NCBI GenBank assembly: GCA_001817215.1
Contig: MHHX01000007.1
Span: forward strand, 24,244-60,575
From: Candidatus Brennerbacteria bacterium RIFOXYC1_FULL_41_11
GTDB taxonomy: Bacteria; Patescibacteriota; Minisyncoccia; UBA6257; Brennerbacteraceae
Length of the DNA: 36,332 nucleotides
Direction of reading: 5' to 3'
Under the pieces are notes generated by a model, which was given only the letters and a program-made list of their open reading frames with translations, was not told the DNA's origin and did not search any database. The translations under genes and the position numbers were made by a program. Positions within the stretch are counted from its first letter, which is position 1, and each line of letters starts with the position of its first letter. Below, in pieces: positions 35,266 through 36,332 of the stretch.

Positions 35266-35664
35266 ATGGTTTTTAGTAAAAAGAAAAATAAAGAAACAAA
35301 AGAATTGTCGACTATTAAAGACGATTCTTTTGCTGAATTAGCAATTGATGTTTTTCAGACTCCTGAAGAAATTATCATACAATCGCCGATTGCCGGGGTG
35401 AAGTCTGAAGAGGTTGACGTTTCCATCGAAAACGACATGATCACGATTTCAGGACATCGTCAAAAGCAGCAAATCGTTGACGAGGACAATTATTTTTATC
35501 AAGAATGTTATTGGGGAGGATTTTCAAGAACAATTGGCTTGCCGACGCAGGAAGTTGATATTGAAAAAGCTAAGGCTGATATGGATAACGGCGTTTTGAC
35601 GATCAGAATTCCAAGGGCGGTAAGGGTGAGAACGAGAAAGTTGAAGATTGGATCAAAGGGATAG
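35266..35664 (+). CDS. Hsp20/alpha-crystallin small heat-shock protein
   Basis: 132 residues. The alpha-crystallin domain is at about 22-120: LAIDVFQTPEEIIIQSPIAGVKSEEVDVSIEND (in the usual two-strand pattern), ISGHRQ, the YWGGFSRTIGLP strand, and the hallmark GVLTIRIPR. The C-terminal tail is short (KLKIGSKG) without the usual I-x-I oligomerisation motif in an obvious position, though KLKI could serve. ATP-independent holdase that keeps unfolded proteins soluble. Own promoter, and a terminator directly after. Confidence 0.93.
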   Translation: MVFSKKKNKETKELSTIKDDSFAELAIDVFQTPEEIIIQSPIAGVKSEEVDVSIENDMITISGHRQKQQIVDEDNYFYQECYWGGFSRTIGLPTQEVDIEKAKADMDNGVLTIRIPRAVRVRTRKLKIGSKG

Positions 35665-35679
35665 TTTAGAAACCAGTTA

Positions 35680-35712
35680 ATCAAAAAACTCCTAATCGGA
35701 GTTTTTTGATTT
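35680..35712. terminator. Bidirectional terminator between Hsp20 and 35692 genes
   Basis: A perfect 13-bp stem (ATCAAAAAACTCC and complement, 35680-35692 with 35698-35710) with a 5-nt loop. T runs occur on both strands, serving both converging genes. The stop of the leftward gene lies at its inner edge. Confidence 0.93.
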
Positions 35713-35928
35713 CATCATGCCGATCAGGCCAATAATGATCCAGACTATTTGTAGCGCCAAAATGGCAAAAGCTTGTTTTGAATAGGCATTTACACTCAAC
35801 ATCAACGCTCCGAAAATATTGATGAGCTGGTATTTTAAGTCTGTCTCTTCAATTTTATTCGTTTGCAAAAGATAGTAGGCAAGAATAATTAACCCGCTAC
35901 CAAACCATCCGATTATTTCAACAATCAT
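35692..35928 (-). CDS. CBU_0592-like small membrane protein
   Basis: 78 residues from the ATG at 35928. A longer frame exists upstream but would run into the tRNA-Arg gene, and the family-like part starts MIVEIIGWFGSGLIILAYYL. Helices: 3-21, then the loop QTNKIEETDLKYQLIN, then FGALMLSVNAYSKQAFAILALQIVWIIIGLIGMM as two further helices. This resembles the CBU_0592 family of small three-helix membrane proteins, whose role is unknown. Its stop codon is at the edge of the shared terminator. Confidence 0.75.
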   Translation of the reverse strand: MIVEIIGWFGSGLIILAYYLLQTNKIEETDLKYQLINIFGALMLSVNAYSKQAFAILALQIVWIIIGLIGMMKSKNSD

Positions 35929-35974
35929 TGGTTTTTTGAAGCTTTTTAATCTATATTGAGTATATATTAATTTT

Positions 35975-36046
35975 GCCCCCATAGCTCAATGGACAGAGCG
36001 TTGGTCTTCGGAACCAAAGATCGGGGTTCGATCCCTCGTGGGGGTA
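35975..36046 (+). tRNA. tRNA-Arg (anticodon TCG)
   Basis: Acceptor GCCCCCA / TGGGGGT (G-U at 1-72), D arm GCTC...GAGC, anticodon loop CTTCGGA with TCG at 34-36, T arm CGGGG TTCGATC CCTCG, discriminator A. CCA not encoded (ACAC follows). Confidence 0.93.
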
Positions 36047-36112
36047 CACGGAGGATTTCTGTCAGGAGTGAATCGGCCCCTGGTTGCAAATCCTTACGGG
36101 AGCATCAAAATT

Positions 36113-36332
36113 GTGTCTAATTTATTAATTAAAATTCCAGAAGAAGTCATTACCGTAGCAAGAAGTCTTTCGCGTGTTGGTTTTTCAGTCTATCTTGTCG
36201 GTGGCTGGCTTAGGGATGCTTTGTTGAGAAGAGAGTCGGCTAGCGCGCCAGACTTGGCAACCAACGCTTTGCCAGAGGAAATTCAAAAAATATTTCCCGA
36301 CAGTGTTTATGAAAATGAGTTCGGTACTGTTT
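36113..36332 (+). CDS. cca: CCA-adding tRNA nucleotidyltransferase / poly(A) polymerase family, N-terminal part
   Basis: Seventy-three codons are in the window, then the sequence ends. The start of the nucleotidyltransferase head domain is clear: ARSLSRVGFSVYLVGGWLRDALL (the GG...RD phosphate motif), then SAPDLATNALPEEIQKIFP, where the second Asp-x-Asp region of the family would be expected (here APDLAT, with one of the usual acidic residues not apparent). GTG at 36113 is chosen because GGGAG (36098-36102) precedes it by 10 nt; an in-frame GTG at 36068 is an alternative. It builds the 3' CCA of tRNAs, needed because none of the tRNA genes here encodes it. It follows tRNA-Arg and may be co-transcribed. 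Confidence 0.88.
   Translation, partial: MSNLLIKIPEEVITVARSLSRVGFSVYLVGGWLRDALLRRESASAPDLATNALPEEIQKIFPDSVYENEFGTV

Noticed and set aside
35929-35982. Longer N-terminus for the CBU_0592-like protein
   Set aside because: It would run into the tRNA-Arg gene on the other strand, and the family-like sequence starts at the ATG at 35928.
1-36332. CRISPR array, integrase, transposase or rRNA gene
   Set aside because: No regularly spaced repeats, recombinase motifs or rRNA signatures are visible on either strand; the repeats present are short and isolated.
1-36332. Recoding of UGA as glycine
   Set aside because: Several clear genes end in UGA and no essential gene is interrupted by in-frame UGA.

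Overview
The window looks like a chromosomal piece of a Candidate Phyla Radiation (Patescibacteria, Parcubacteria-like) genome. This is inferred from gene content and style: small single-domain versions of housekeeping proteins, many secreted or membrane proteins without recognisable families, a PrgI / TraC-like / VirB4 / VirB6-like type IV secretion (T4SS) gene set with no visible relaxase or coupling protein, A-rich spacers, and mostly very short leaders without a Shine-Dalgarno (SD) sequence. UGA is used as a stop, so there is no sign of the UGA-glycine code of some CPR lineages. None of the five tRNA genes encodes CCA, and a CCA-adding enzyme starts at the right edge.

Layout. 1-4184: end of an HU gene, a convergent ribosomal protein S1 gene, a UvrD/PcrA helicase and KsgA. 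4227-10480: a tight operon of secreted and membrane proteins, including a 34-residue membrane protein, a Cys-rich exported protein and a VirB6-like multi-pass protein. It ends with a curious second copy of the last gene's C-terminal tail. 10560-11636: a leftward two-gene switch (HTH plus GHKL-ATPase protein, then a STAS-like protein) with four operator-like half-sites over its promoter. 11731-13590: a self-contained two-gene membrane cassette with a strong promoter, true SD sites and a GC-rich terminator. 13604-15838: a coiled-coil protein plus a small partner.

15843-23412 is the T4SS-like operon: PrgI, a separate TraC-like N-domain, VirB4 ATPase, membrane and exported proteins, a pilin-like/lytic-transglycosylase-like fusion, a beta-propeller protein and YraN. 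23435-26390 holds a ROK kinase and thrS, both leftward. thrS has a complete transcription-attenuation leader: a consensus promoter, a predicted leaderless 10-codon peptide with four consecutive Thr codons, mutually exclusive RNA stems and an intrinsic terminator. I consider this the best find of the window.

26453-30980 is a patchwork of tRNAs (Lys, Leu, Val, Glu), a VirB2-like pilin, a processive glycosyltransferase and several small genes. Many of these small genes, unlike most of the window, have textbook SD sites. 30988-36332: tsaD, valS, a PrsW-like protease, an Hsp20 chaperone, a small membrane protein, tRNA-Arg and the start of the CCA-adding enzyme.

The T4SS-like blocks (4227-10367, 15881-23020 and the pilin at 27185) together supply an envelope channel core, an ATPase, pilin-like subunits and a possible wall-cutting domain. 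They could build a cell-surface pilus or secretion machine used in contact with a host cell or in DNA uptake; that role is inference. Small palindromic repeats occur both between genes and inside genes (uvrD, tsaD).
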